Shown: positions 53,388 through 61,696, numbered from the stretch's first letter. The stretch: DNA of 64,000 nucleotides from Thiodiazotropha sp040793985 (GCA_040793985.1 JBFNJI010000013.1:89962-153961), one strand, 5' to 3'. Notes: generated by a model from the letters alone, not told the origin. Numbers and translations: made by a program.

Positions 53388-55046
53388 ATGCCAAGAATCT
53401 TCAACAGACTTGCGGTGCTGGCACTGACAGGCATCCTCACCACCAGCCTGATATCCTGCGGCGGTGGAGGCAGCAGCGATTCCACAACCACAACGACAGC
53501 GGAACGAACAGGTATCGTCGGCATTCTGTTCACCGACAAACCTGCTGACCCCTCACTCTTTCTGGCCATGAACGCCACCATCGAGAGTGTGGAGTTGATC
53601 GGGCCGGACGAGGGTGAGGTGATTGACCTCTACTCCGATGAACCGCAGACAATTGATCTCCTCCGATTGAAAAATGAGTCGGTTCCATTCACCTTCAGTG
53701 ATGACGTGCCCGTCGGAACCTACTGCAAGATCCGCTTGACTTTAAGCGATCTGGAACTGGTACTGGTGGACGATACTCCGGACGATCTGACGGACAATGA
53801 AACCCACCATCCCCAACTGCCGGGAAATGGCAAGCTCGATCTGCTCGCACGGGGCTGTTTTACCGTTGAGGAGGGCAATGTAATTACCGTGCAGGTCGAT
53901 ATCGACGGCGGCAACTCGATCCACGTTGTGGAAAACAATAACGGTTTTAATTTCAGGCCCGTGGTATTCGTCGATGTGCTTGAAGAGGGCTTTGAGAGCA
54001 AACTGGTTCGCTTGGAAGGGGATATCAGTGAAGTAATTCCGGAAGAAGACGCATTGCTGCTATGCAATGCATTGCCTGTTCAGCAATCAGACAGCATGGA
54101 GTGCGTCAAGGTGAAGCTGAACGACGATAGCGCTTTCTTCGATAATCTGACCTATGACGGCATGCCGCGCTCCTTGGATGAACTTTTGATGGAAGAGAAG
54201 GTGGGTGAACAGGTTGTTGTCGTAGGCTGGCCTGAGCACCACGTAATGCCCCATTCGGGTGTGAATATTCCCAGGGGACACCTGCCTCCGCCTGGCGAGT
54301 GTCGACTCTGGACACTCGACGAGCCTCCAGGTCAACAGCCTGCTCCCGATGATTGCGAACTGCTTGAGGAACAGGTAACGGACGATAACCTTCTGGTGGA
54401 TCACGAGGGTGTTGTAAGCGACAGATATCACCCGCTGATGGAAGTCGATGCCCTGGTGGTTGAACTGGGTGAGTTTCAAAAGATCGAGGGTGTGGTTACC
54501 TCGGACGCTGACGACAGCGGATTTGGCATGAATGAGACCCAGGGTGACGCTGACGTGGCTGAAGGACCCCTTGAGGTCATGCTTCAGTCCGGCGAACCCG
54601 GTATCAACGGATCCCGGATCGTATCCAAGTCCGGAGATCTGCTGGACTATCTCGATATCGTCGTGCCACGCGGGGTACAGGTCGACGGTGTGCCAGATAT
54701 GACAGGTAGCGAAACCATGCTAAAGGCGGCACTGGTGATCGTCGATACCAAAACCGATGACAGAGGGCAGGGACAGGTCACCGGAAGTGTCGTTTCAACC
54801 GGCACAAACGGATTTGTTCTTTCCCCGGATGAGGACCTGGTATGTGGCATTGCCACCACCGACTTGGTGGTTAGCTATACGGATGATGTTGAGTTTCTTA
54901 GCGTGGTCATCACTGAAGCGGTTAGTGAAATTACACCGGGAGGCACACTGGAAGTCGGTCAGGATGTGGGAGTCAATGGTAGCTGTGGCGTACAGGGATA
55001 TGTTGCCGATAGCGTTGTGATAGTGGATGATCAACGGACTCCATAG
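53388..55046 (+). CDS. DUF4382-family lipoprotein
   Basis: A 552-residue lipoprotein (LISCGGGGSSDS, Cys at the lipobox then a Gly/Ser linker). The first domain (about 40-210) matches DUF4382: GIVGILFTDKPADPS, AMNATIESVELIG, LLRLKNESVPF and FRPVVFVDVL. The later parts are beta-rich repeats resembling OB-fold domains such as DUF5666 (FQKIEGVVTSDADDS; GQVTGSVVSTGTNGFVL). The protein is acidic. It is probably an envelope-surface protein. A strong bidirectional terminator follows. Confidence 0.82.
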   Translation: MPRIFNRLAVLALTGILTTSLISCGGGGSSDSTTTTTAERTGIVGILFTDKPADPSLFLAMNATIESVELIGPDEGEVIDLYSDEPQTIDLLRLKNESVPFTFSDDVPVGTYCKIRLTLSDLELVLVDDTPDDLTDNETHHPQLPGNGKLDLLARGCFTVEEGNVITVQVDIDGGNSIHVVENNNGFNFRPVVFVDVLEEGFESKLVRLEGDISEVIPEEDALLLCNALPVQQSDSMECVKVKLNDDSAFFDNLTYDGMPRSLDELLMEEKVGEQVVVVGWPEHHVMPHSGVNIPRGHLPPPGECRLWTLDEPPGQQPAPDDCELLEEQVTDDNLLVDHEGVVSDRYHPLMEVDALVVELGEFQKIEGVVTSDADDSGFGMNETQGDADVAEGPLEVMLQSGEPGINGSRIVSKSGDLLDYLDIVVPRGVQVDGVPDMTGSETMLKAALVIVDTKTDDRGQGQVTGSVVSTGTNGFVLSPDEDLVCGIATTDLVVSYTDDVEFLSVVITEAVSEITPGGTLEVGQDVGVNGSCGVQGYVADSVVIVDDQRTP

Positions 55047-55073
55047 AGCAAATAACACTACAGTCCGCTTGCG

Positions 55074-55107
55074 AAACCCCCGTATATTTTGCGGGGGTTT
55101 TTATTTT
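55074..55107. terminator. Bidirectional intrinsic terminator
   Basis: A 9-bp GC-rich stem (55074-55082 with 55092-55100) is followed by a T-rich tract on the plus strand and is preceded by A-rich bases that serve the minus strand. It lies between the converging DUF4382 and XRE genes. Confidence 0.85.
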
Positions 55108-55153
55108 CTAAGGGTGGTTGATGATTGTCTGGTGTTAAGTGACCAGGCAGTTT

Positions 55154-55927
55154 TTATTTCTTGATCTTGCTTTTCTTGTTAGATCCCTCTGATTTCCGCA
55201 ATGAATCAAACAAACCGTATGACCAGGGCCGCATGGCGATCACTACTGTGGTGCCGGTACGTTCTTCCAGGGGCAGTTTGGCGTCATCATCATTCAATTC
55301 GTCGAACTCTCTGGCCAGATGTTCCATTTTACGCTGGAACACCCGGTTCGAACTTTCGGCGAGCATGCCATTTACCACGATCAGACGCTCATCTGTATGA
55401 TCGAAGCGGGAGGAGAAAAACTCCGCTTCAATCTTTTCCTGGAAGAAGCGTTGTATGGGTCCGTTTTCCTGCCATTTGAAGTTGCGGGCAACGAGCAGTT
55501 TTACCCGGTTTTTCGGCAGCAGTTCGATCAACCGCAGACGATCGAGCCTGGCCAGGTGTTGAATGCATTGGTGTTCGGAAATCCGGAAGCGCTCAATGAT
55601 CTCATCCAGGGTCCATCGATTAAGCACGCAGACAGTGACCAGGAGCAGTTCCAGGCTTGCGGCAATCTCCGCCTCCTGTTCCATGCTCAGTCCCGAGATG
55701 GTCGCCGCCCCCGCCCACTCGTTCATCTCCTGTACCAGATCCGAGATCTCCATCTCCATCAGCTGACAGACTTGATCCAGGCGCTCGAGAGTGAAGCGTC
55801 TCTTGGCAAACAGGCGCTTCACATTGGCTTCTGACAGTTGCAGGTAGTTGGCCACGTCCGCATAGGTCAGGCCATGCGCCTTGAGGGCCCTTTTCAAGGT
55901 GTCGACGAGTTGTTGGGTTTGGGGCAT
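55154..55927 (-). CDS. XRE-family transcription regulator
   Basis: A 257-residue protein with a Cro/C1-type helix-turn-helix at residues about 8-62 (TYADVANYLQLSEANVKRLF, in part) followed by an alpha-rich sensor region with RLDRLRLIELLPKNRVKLLVARNFKW (in part), resembling a second winged-helix part. C-terminal Lys/Ser-rich tail. Targets are unknown; the divergent RtcB operon is not adjacent in an obvious way. ATG 55927. Confidence 0.85.
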   Translation of the reverse strand: MPQTQQLVDTLKRALKAHGLTYADVANYLQLSEANVKRLFAKRRFTLERLDQVCQLMEMEISDLVQEMNEWAGAATISGLSMEQEAEIAASLELLLVTVCVLNRWTLDEIIERFRISEHQCIQHLARLDRLRLIELLPKNRVKLLVARNFKWQENGPIQRFFQEKIEAEFFSSRFDHTDERLIVVNGMLAESSNRVFQRKMEHLAREFDELNDDDAKLPLEERTGTTVVIAMRPWSYGLFDSLRKSEGSNKKSKIKK

Positions 55928-56284
55928 GATAAGCAGCAGGGTATTGTATTTCTATACTTGGTGGTATTGTTGACCATTCGGCTATTGTGTAGGGTATCCT
56001 AAAAATAGACGCCCAGCCAATATCGATTTTTTAGCCGCAACGCCACCATCCAGAACAGCCCGGCACGCTTTTCTCTCACTGCACCTCATGCACTCAGAGA
56101 AAACCACGCCTTGCGCAGATTCTGCTTCTCGCTGCGGCGCTTGGCCTTGTGAGATTTTTCGTGTACACACCCCTTGCTCAGCAGGGGGTGGTTGTAGAAA
56201 GGGTTTCTTTGTCTGTGGCTTCGTTTTTTCATCTGTTCCACCTCTGTTTTCTGTTAAAAAAGGCGGGTCAGTCGCCCAACCCAC
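55928..56284. other. Region between rtcB and the XRE gene, with a hairpin
   Basis: This 357-base stretch holds no convincing gene. A GTG-started 100-codon frame (55982-56284, minus) directly after rtcB has low-complexity, basic composition and is doubtful. A near-perfect palindrome at 56168-56190 (CACCCC arm) could form a hairpin at the end of the rtcB transcript, though no T-tract follows on the minus strand. Confidence 0.35.
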
Positions 56285-57484
56285 CTATCCCTTGACGCAT
56301 AACACCTGTTTCAGGGTGTGCACCACTTCCACCAGATCCACCTGGTTCGCCATCACCTGGTCGATGTCCTTGTAGGCGCCGGGGATCTCATCGATGACGC
56401 CCTTGTCCTTGCGGCACTCCACGCCCCGGGTCTGGGATTCCAGGTCGTCCCGATTGAACTGCTTTTTCGCCTTGGTGCGGGACATGCGGCGTCCCGCGCC
56501 ATGGGAACAGGAGCAGAAGGAGTCCTCGTTGCCCTTGCCGCGCACGATGTAGGACTTGGCACCCATGGAACCGGGGATGATCCCCAACTCCCCCTCACCG
56601 GCGCGGATTGCACCCTTGCGTGTGACATAGACTTCGGCGCCGAAGTGGTGCTCCCGTACCACATAGTTGTGGTGGCAGTTGATCGCCTCCCTGGTAATGG
56701 TGAAGGGCGGCAGATCGGATTTCAGGGCATCGAGGATATGCTGCATCATCTCGCGGCGATTGATCATGGCATAGTCCTGGGCCCAGCCAACCGCTTCGAT
56801 GTAGTCATCGAAGTGTTGCGCACCCTCGGTGAAGTAGGCCAGATCCCTGTCCGGCAATCTCCCCAGTTGATCGCCCAGGTCCTTGCGCGCCAGATTGATG
56901 AAGTAGCGCCCAATGACATTGCCGATACCTCTGGAACCCGAGTGCAGCATCACCCACACCGCACCGTTTTCATCCAGGCAGAGTTCGATGAAGTGATTGC
57001 CGCCCCCCAGGGTCGCCAGTTGACGTACCCAGACAGCGTAGGGTCGCTGTCTCTGCATCTTGGCGATTGCCGGGTGCCGGTCGAGGATCAGGTCCAATCG
57101 CTTCGCCAGGGGCACGACGGTGGAGCGCTTCACCGGATCCCGGTCGTGGATGTCAAAACCGACCGGGATCGCCCTCTCGATACGATTGCGCACCCTGCGC
57201 AGACTGTCGGGCAGTTCGTCGGCGGTCAGTGAGAGACGGATGGCGTTCATGCCGCAGCCTATGTCCACCCCGACGGCCGCCGGCACTATGGCACCCTTGG
57301 TTGGGATCACCGAGCCGACAGTCGCCCCGATCCCCATATGGACATCGGGCATGGCCGCCACATGGTGATGGATAAAGGGCATCCGGGATACATTCGCCAG
57401 CTGGTTCAGTGCCGTCGATTCGGTATCCCCGGTCCAGATATGGACCGGCACCTTGCCTTTGTCGAGTGTCTGTAAAATAGGCAT
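56285..57484 (-). CDS. rtcB: RtcB-family RNA ligase
   Basis: A 399-residue GTP- and Mn-dependent ligase that joins RNA 2',3'-cyclic phosphate or 3'-phosphate ends to 5'-OH ends. The catalytic set is intact: DIGCGMNAIRL (Cys), TLGGGNHFIEL (His), MLHSGSRGIGN (His), NCHHNYV, GSMGAKSYIVRG and CSHGAGRRMSR with the guanylylated His. It sits last in an operon with slipin and an unknown gene. In E. coli RtcB is partnered with RtcA and RtcR; neither lies in the window. The order here, with tRNA-like RNAs upstream, points to an RNA-repair role. Confidence 0.96.
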   Translation of the reverse strand: MPILQTLDKGKVPVHIWTGDTESTALNQLANVSRMPFIHHHVAAMPDVHMGIGATVGSVIPTKGAIVPAAVGVDIGCGMNAIRLSLTADELPDSLRRVRNRIERAIPVGFDIHDRDPVKRSTVVPLAKRLDLILDRHPAIAKMQRQRPYAVWVRQLATLGGGNHFIELCLDENGAVWVMLHSGSRGIGNVIGRYFINLARKDLGDQLGRLPDRDLAYFTEGAQHFDDYIEAVGWAQDYAMINRREMMQHILDALKSDLPPFTITREAINCHHNYVVREHHFGAEVYVTRKGAIRAGEGELGIIPGSMGAKSYIVRGKGNEDSFCSCSHGAGRRMSRTKAKKQFNRDDLESQTRGVECRKDKGVIDEIPGAYKDIDQVMANQVDLVEVVHTLKQVLCVKG

Positions 57485-57495
57485 AGTCGTGCTCC

Positions 57496-58446
57496 TTATA
57501 GTTCAAGTTTATAAAAAAGGGGGGTGATTTTCCCTCGACGCAGACGCTTGATGGTGCGCCTGTCGCTGAGCAGGCCGGGCAGCCGATCGGAGTGTTCAAA
57601 ACAGAACTGCTTTGGCAGCGCGGTATAGAGCGATCTCGGCGGCAGGCAGTTGCCTCTGATACGTTTCAGGTAGTTACCGACTTCCCAGGTGTGGTACCAG
57701 ATATATTTCAATCCCAACTCTCGGTCGATGAAATCGACAGTTGCGGCGAGCATCGCCTGGCTCCACTCCTTGAGCAGCGGCTCGACAAACTTCAGATAAC
57801 GGCGGACTGATGCTGCAGTGGTTCTGAAGGCGTAACACTGCATGACATGCCCATCCGTATCACACCGGTCGAGCCATCTATGCAACCAAGCGACATCTCT
57901 GACCCAGTCGCTCTGAATCTCTTCGATCAATACCTCATTCCGCTCAAGATCCATATCGAGACGGGCCCAGGCCAGGGTCTCCCGGTAGTAGTCGCGATCG
58001 CCTCTTTGCAATACAGGATGTCCCCAGTAGTTGAAGATCCCATCCCGGGTCGGGCGGATCAGTTGCTTAAACAGCCGGTCGTGCTGATGGTTGAAATTGA
58101 GCCGCAACACCAGGTTGACCCCGGGGCGCGATGTCTGCGCATAAGGGTCGGATCTACTACTTTCCCAGACGCCGACAGTGACCAGGTAGGTGGTGCCCGG
58201 CTCCTGCCAATAGCTGACCAACAGATCACGCGTCAAGCGACCATTCCCGCAGCTGTGGAGTAGGGGCGTGATGGATGACTTGTTCAGCAGTTTTGCAAAG
58301 TTGGATCGCTTCAGGTCTCGAATGGACAGATGCCTGTTCACTGCGATCCGCAGCAGCTGCACCGCATAGTAGTCGCGGCAGTAGGGGTAGAGGGTTCTCT
58401 CTTCAGAAAGACATGCCAACAGCTCCTCTGTTTCGTTCCGGTCCAT
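57496..58446 (-). CDS. Uncharacterised protein between slipin and RtcB
   Basis: A 316-residue cytoplasmic protein of a family I do not recognise. It starts 126 bases after slipin and ends 11 bases before the rtcB ATG, so it belongs to the operon. It is basic and rich in Arg, Trp and Tyr. Conserved-looking patches are NYWGHPVLQRGDRDYYRET and VLIEEIQSDWVRDVAWL (both in part), then YIWYHTWEVGNYLKRI. The EEIQSDW pattern recalls a motif in phage polyvalent proteins (uncertain memory). A role in RNA recognition, modification or repair together with RtcB is inferred from context. Confidence 0.75.
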   Translation of the reverse strand: MDRNETEELLACLSEERTLYPYCRDYYAVQLLRIAVNRHLSIRDLKRSNFAKLLNKSSITPLLHSCGNGRLTRDLLVSYWQEPGTTYLVTVGVWESSRSDPYAQTSRPGVNLVLRLNFNHQHDRLFKQLIRPTRDGIFNYWGHPVLQRGDRDYYRETLAWARLDMDLERNEVLIEEIQSDWVRDVAWLHRWLDRCDTDGHVMQCYAFRTTAASVRRYLKFVEPLLKEWSQAMLAATVDFIDRELGLKYIWYHTWEVGNYLKRIRGNCLPPRSLYTALPKQFCFEHSDRLPGLLSDRRTIKRLRRGKITPLFYKLEL

Positions 58447-58572
58447 GATTGCTCTCCTTCGTTTTGTGGACCCAGATGGATTGATAAAAATTGATTAAAC
58501 GGGTGTCACTCATGATTGACTCCTGGTCTGTTTAGGTTGAATTGCCCAGCCCAGACGGCCGGGCGGTTGGGA

Positions 58573-59715
58573 TTACACCGAGATCTTCACGGTGTCCTTG
58601 AGGACGCCGTCGAGACCGCCGAACACGGTCAGGCGATCCACCTTGTCGGTCACCTTCTCCAGGGTCTCCAGCTCCTTGAGGCGCAACAGGGTGGGGTTCT
58701 CGTCCATCAGCTTTGCGGTGTTCAGCAGCGATCGGGTCGCCGCTGTCTCCTCGCGCCGCTTGATGACATTGGCCTGGGCCGCCTTCTCGGCCTGCACCAC
58801 CTGGTTGAGAATCTCCTTCATCTCACCGGGCAGGATCACGTCCTTGAGGCCGACACTGCAGAGCTCGAAACCGTTCTCCGCGGCCTTGCCGGCGACCTTG
58901 TCGGACACCTCCCGGTCGACGCGCTCCTTGTCCTCCAGCAGCTTGTCGAGCTCCCTTGAACCTACCGCCTGCCGCAGCGCGAACTGCAGTTCACGGTAGA
59001 TCCAGTCGAGAGGTTGCTGCAGCCGGGTACGCGCCTTCACCGGATCGACGATCTGGTACTGGGCGCCCAGGTTGAGACGCAGCGAGACCTTGTCACGGGA
59101 GAGGATCTCCTGTCCCTGGACCTCCATCGCCTGGATGCGGGTGTCCAGCTGCTCCACGGCGACATGGCGCTTCACCGCCCAGAAGGCGTGGAAGCCCGGC
59201 TTCAGGGTCTGACGCAACTCACCGTCAACCAACAGCAGGCCCAGGTAGTGATCCATCACCTCGGCGGTCTGGATGTAGGGTTGCAGTTCCCGCGCCACCA
59301 CTCCACCACGGCTACGGAACACGCTATCCACCAGATCCTTAGGAACGACCAGGTCGTTCTGAAAGTCGATTCGCTCCACGCGCAGGGTGTAGGGAAGCTT
59401 CCAGTAGACCTTGCGCTCACCCGGCGCCAACAGTTCGATGAACTTGTTGTCCCGATAGACAAGACCGATCTGGCTGTCAGCCATGTCCGCCAGTTCCAGG
59501 TAAGGGTCGAGCAGCTCGCCCGCGCCCTTCATCAGGATCCCGACGTTCTCATTGGCGCATACCGCCTGGCCCAGGTCGTACAGTTCGATCCGAACATGGC
59601 CGAGTGGGTCGAAGCGGCGGTAGACACCCGGCTCCAGCACCTGGATCAGCTGACTGTCACGAAACAGAAAACCGCGCTCGTGCTGAGCCACAACGATGCG
59701 CTTGTAACCAAACAT
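58573..59715 (-). CDS. Slipin (stomatin/band-7 family) protein of the RtcB operon
   Basis: A 380-residue protein from ATG 59715, which has AAGGAG upstream; the 514-residue longer frame has no support. It has a band-7/SPFH core: RVERIDFQNDLVVPKDLVDS and VEQLDTRIQAMEVQGQEILSRDKVSLRLNLGAQYQIVDPVKA (parts), then a C-terminal coiled-coil region NQVVQAEKAAQANVIKRREETAATRSLLN (part). No clear N-terminal membrane helix is visible, unlike typical stomatins. Slipin-rtcB pairs recur in RNA-repair operons, so it probably scaffolds the ligase or stress response. The leader upstream is 374 bases or more. Confidence 0.88.
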   Translation of the reverse strand: MFGYKRIVVAQHERGFLFRDSQLIQVLEPGVYRRFDPLGHVRIELYDLGQAVCANENVGILMKGAGELLDPYLELADMADSQIGLVYRDNKFIELLAPGERKVYWKLPYTLRVERIDFQNDLVVPKDLVDSVFRSRGGVVARELQPYIQTAEVMDHYLGLLLVDGELRQTLKPGFHAFWAVKRHVAVEQLDTRIQAMEVQGQEILSRDKVSLRLNLGAQYQIVDPVKARTRLQQPLDWIYRELQFALRQAVGSRELDKLLEDKERVDREVSDKVAGKAAENGFELCSVGLKDVILPGEMKEILNQVVQAEKAAQANVIKRREETAATRSLLNTAKLMDENPTLLRLKELETLEKVTDKVDRLTVFGGLDGVLKDTVKISV

Positions 59716-60034
59716 TGTTTTTCTCCTTAGTTTGCAAAAGTGATAGAAATTGCCTTTTCGAACTACACGATTAACCTGGATGAACACGACATACGTAGTC
59801 ACCGGGTCAATGATGTACATCGGGATAGCGCAGCCCCGCACCCGCAGCGCGGGCCCGGATGGGGCGGTCGGGTGGGTGAGATCGCGGTCGCTGCCACAAC
59901 CTAGACGCTCCCTTGCCGGATCGATTGGCGATGGCGAACCCACTGACCCGTCGCGCCATGTCGGGCACAGGCCCTGCAAGTGCTGCAGGTCTTGACCAAA
60001 GAACTTCGCTTTGATACCTGCCGGGGCGTTGCTT
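59716..60034. other. Leader between the tRNA-like RNA and slipin
   Basis: About 320 bases on the minus-strand transcript side. GC-rich with potential hairpins, including CCTGCA/TGCAGG around a five-base loop near 59975-59995. No ORF of note and no clear promoter. It may be an untranslated leader or spacer of the RtcB operon. Confidence 0.4.
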
Positions 60035-60157
60035 GGATATAGAATCAATGCGGAGTCGAACCGCGGGGTCAAAAACCCTTTCCATCTAGGGATAGGAGGA
60101 GTCGAACCTCCGACCAATCGATTGAATGTCGATCGCTCTACCCACTGAGCTATATCC
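60035..60157 (-). ncRNA. tRNA-like RNA with two T-arm-like hairpins, upstream of slipin-rtcB
   Basis: The minus-strand core 60090-60157 has a normal D arm (GCTC/GAGC), a 5-bp anticodon-like stem with loop CATTCAA (TTC in the anticodon place, A instead of U at position 33) and a canonical T arm (60095-60111, GGAGG-TTCGACT-CCTCC). The acceptor there has only five pairs and no CCA. A second T-arm-like hairpin with the same TTCGACT loop lies at 60050-60064, and CTATATCC at the 3' end (60042-60035) pairs perfectly with the first eight bases (GGATATAG), which could close a 123-base RNA. This may be a decayed tRNA, a Y-RNA-like mimic, or an RtcB substrate. Confidence 0.55.
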
Positions 60158-60308
60158 GGTTGGCGTCTTCAGGAATCTTGGGTGCGGTACACAGTACTGC
60201 AATGCAAGCTGTGCCGGCGGGCCGTGCGGAGACCCGGCCGCTGTCACCCAAGTATCCGATGAGGACTCGATTCATCCGTCAGGTATTGAACCTGATCGGA
60301 TAAAAAAG

Positions 60309-60382
60309 TAGGGACGGTGAGATTCGAACTCACAATCAACAGGGTCTAAGCCTGCCGCGTCTTCCAATTGCGCCACATCCCC
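60309..60382 (-). tRNA. tRNA-Leu(TAG)-like RNA with short variable loop
   Basis: A 74-base cloverleaf can be drawn on the minus strand: acceptor GGGGATG with CGTCCCT (one G-T end pair and one wobble), D arm GCG/CGC, anticodon stem GCAGG/CCTGT with loop CTTAGAC (anticodon TAG, Leu) and T arm GTGAG-TTCGAAT-CTCAC (60317-60333). The variable loop is only about five bases, while real tRNA-Leu has a long arm. No encoded CCA; a run of six T follows. It is therefore a tRNA-like or odd tRNA rather than a standard Leu tRNA. It lies on the same strand and upstream of the first tRNA-like RNA and of slipin. Confidence 0.6.
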
Positions 60383-60630
60383 CTATGGATTGTTGTGGTG
60401 ACCTATTCAGCCACCCGGTTTGGTCCGCACTCCAAATGGCAGGCGGACCGGTGCTTCGGGATCCCATCTCAACTCCTCCCCTGGCACTGCACTGCCGCGC
60501 TTGTCGTAACGACTCGAGCAGCAGCACTACCTCTTGTCCCTGGCGAGGCTGGCAACACCATTCCCGGCCCGTAACCGAGAACAGGGGGACGAGGCTTGCT
60601 TGGTATATGCCCCAAGCGGCCAAAATCGGG

Positions 60631-60653
60631 CCCTGTCCAATTTCAGGACAGGG
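60631..60653. other. 8-bp GC-rich hairpin
   Basis: Arms CCCTGTCC and GGACAGGG at 60631-60638 and 60646-60653 with a seven-base loop. No strong T-tract on either side, so the terminator role is uncertain. It could be part of a structured leader. Confidence 0.4.
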
Positions 60654-60720
60654 CAGTTTGTGGTTTCCAAATTGTTAAAGAGCATCCCGAGTTACCACCC
60701 GAGATTTCCCGGGCAATAAA

Positions 60721-60755
60721 AAACCCCCGGGGTTTGCACCAACCGGGGGTTTCTT
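60721..60755. terminator. Bidirectional intrinsic terminator candidate
   Basis: A 10-bp stem AAACCCCCGG/CCGGGGGTTT (60721-60730 with 60743-60752) with a 12-base loop; TTTCTT follows on the plus strand and an A-rich stretch precedes it, giving T's on the minus strand. It separates the RNA/RtcB side from the regulator side. Confidence 0.7.
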
Positions 60756-61007
60756 CCGGAAGGTGTCAGTTATTCACGACACCTTCCTGCAATGCTCTGG
60801 AAAAGTGTCAGGTCACAGCGGCTTCGTCCTCGTTACCGAGCAAAAAGCCAGGCGCTTTTAGTTGTACCAACAGATACGCCGAACACAGCGACGCACAAGC
60901 AGGCCCACTCCGCAGGGCTGCTGATGGCATGTTGTCGTAGATGCATGTCGAATTCATTGTCGGTTCCTGTGTCGTTTATTCCGGGATGGCTCCGGTCATC
61001 CGGGGCT

Positions 61008-61069
61008 TTGCAAATCTTGGAGCGCAAGTATAATCGTCGTAATCCAAATTGCAAGAGCATTTTTTGCAA
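61008..61069 (+). promoter_or_regulatory. Promoter with three TTGCAA boxes before the HTH regulator
   Basis: TTGCAA occurs at 61008-61013, 61049-61054 and 61064-61069 (last one touching the ATG). TTTGCAAAT flanks are shared by the first and third. The first also serves as a -35-like element for a TATAAT at 61029-61034 (15-base spacer). The palindromic box repeated at the promoter and ribosome site suggests an autoregulatory operator for the phage-repressor-like protein. Confidence 0.55.
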
Positions 61070-61696
61070 ATGACAAAATTAAATTCAAGCGGCAAATCAC
61101 GCATCAAAGATCCGGTGGCGGTAAAGATCGGCAAACGCATCGCCCAAGCGCGCCGGATGGCCGGATTCAAGACCGCGAAGGCATTTCGGGGGAAGTTGCC
61201 GAAGTGGCCGGAGAACAGGCTCTCCTGGTACGAGGCGGGTTACTCCATGCCCCATCCCGGTCATGTTGAGGTGATAGCAAAGATTACCGGAACGTCGGCC
61301 TGTTGGATCATGTTCGGACTGGGTCCGATCCGCTCAGGCGAACGTGATCTCCAGGCGGTGAGGCATCAGAACCTGGTCTACCTGTTTCGTGAGGCGGAGG
61401 AGGGGGGCACCGAATCGATCAGCGGATTTCTCCTGGGGGTGAAGATCGGACCCAAACAACTGACTGACTATATCGACAACCCCTTCAAACATATCGGTGA
61501 GCGCCTGGCGCGAAGAATCGAAAAGGCGAGCGGCAGGCCCCGCCAATGGCTGGATGAACAACACGTGGAGTCCGACGGGCTCTGCGGCTCCTTTCCCGAT
61601 GACCTGAGGGAGTTGATGACCATCTATTCAGAGATGGATGGCAAGGGCAGGAGGATGCTGATCGAGATGGCGCAAACAATATCGAAACATCGTTGA
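61070..61696 (+). CDS. Phage-repressor-like HTH regulator with two helix-turn-helix-like modules
   Basis: A 208-residue protein from ATG 61070. The N-terminal part has an XRE-like HTH (KIGKRIAQARRMAGFKTAKAF then LSWYEAGYSMPHPGHVEVIAKITGTSACWIMFG, parts). The second part (about 105-170) repeats the plan: FLLGVKIGPKQLTDYIDNPF and GERLARRIEKASGRPRQWLDE resemble the C-terminal HTH of phage Cro/CI-type proteins. It ends with a helical tail. The TTGCAA boxes around its start suggest autoregulation. It converges on the two tail-tube genes. Confidence 0.75.
   Translation: MTKLNSSGKSRIKDPVAVKIGKRIAQARRMAGFKTAKAFRGKLPKWPENRLSWYEAGYSMPHPGHVEVIAKITGTSACWIMFGLGPIRSGERDLQAVRHQNLVYLFREAEEGGTESISGFLLGVKIGPKQLTDYIDNPFKHIGERLARRIEKASGRPRQWLDEQHVESDGLCGSFPDDLRELMTIYSEMDGKGRRMLIEMAQTISKHR

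Larger units (their letters stand above)
60383..61007. other. Intergenic region between the tRNA-like genes and the HTH regulator
   Basis: This region of about 625 bases holds no credible protein gene; short frames in it lack any recognisable content. It holds a 7-bp inverted repeat GGTCCGC/GCGGACC near 60421-60452, two strong hairpins (listed separately) and, in part, sequence that resembles the end of a stable-RNA transcript. A promoter for the minus-strand RNAs and RtcB operon is expected here but none is clear; no sigma-54 site was found. Confidence 0.4.

Noticed and set aside
55982..56284. 100-codon frame directly downstream of rtcB
   Set aside because: It needs a GTG start, has no clear ribosome site, and its composition is low in hydrophobic residues and unlike any known RtcA or archease. 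I cannot support it.
56318..57232. 304-residue plus-strand frame across rtcB
   Set aside because: It is a shadow frame of a well-conserved rtcB gene with all catalytic residues in place.
60200..60460. Possible sigma-54 promoter for the RtcB operon
   Set aside because: GGCAC and TTGC are present near 60195-60215 on the minus strand, but the spacing between GG and GC is two bases short of the required arrangement.
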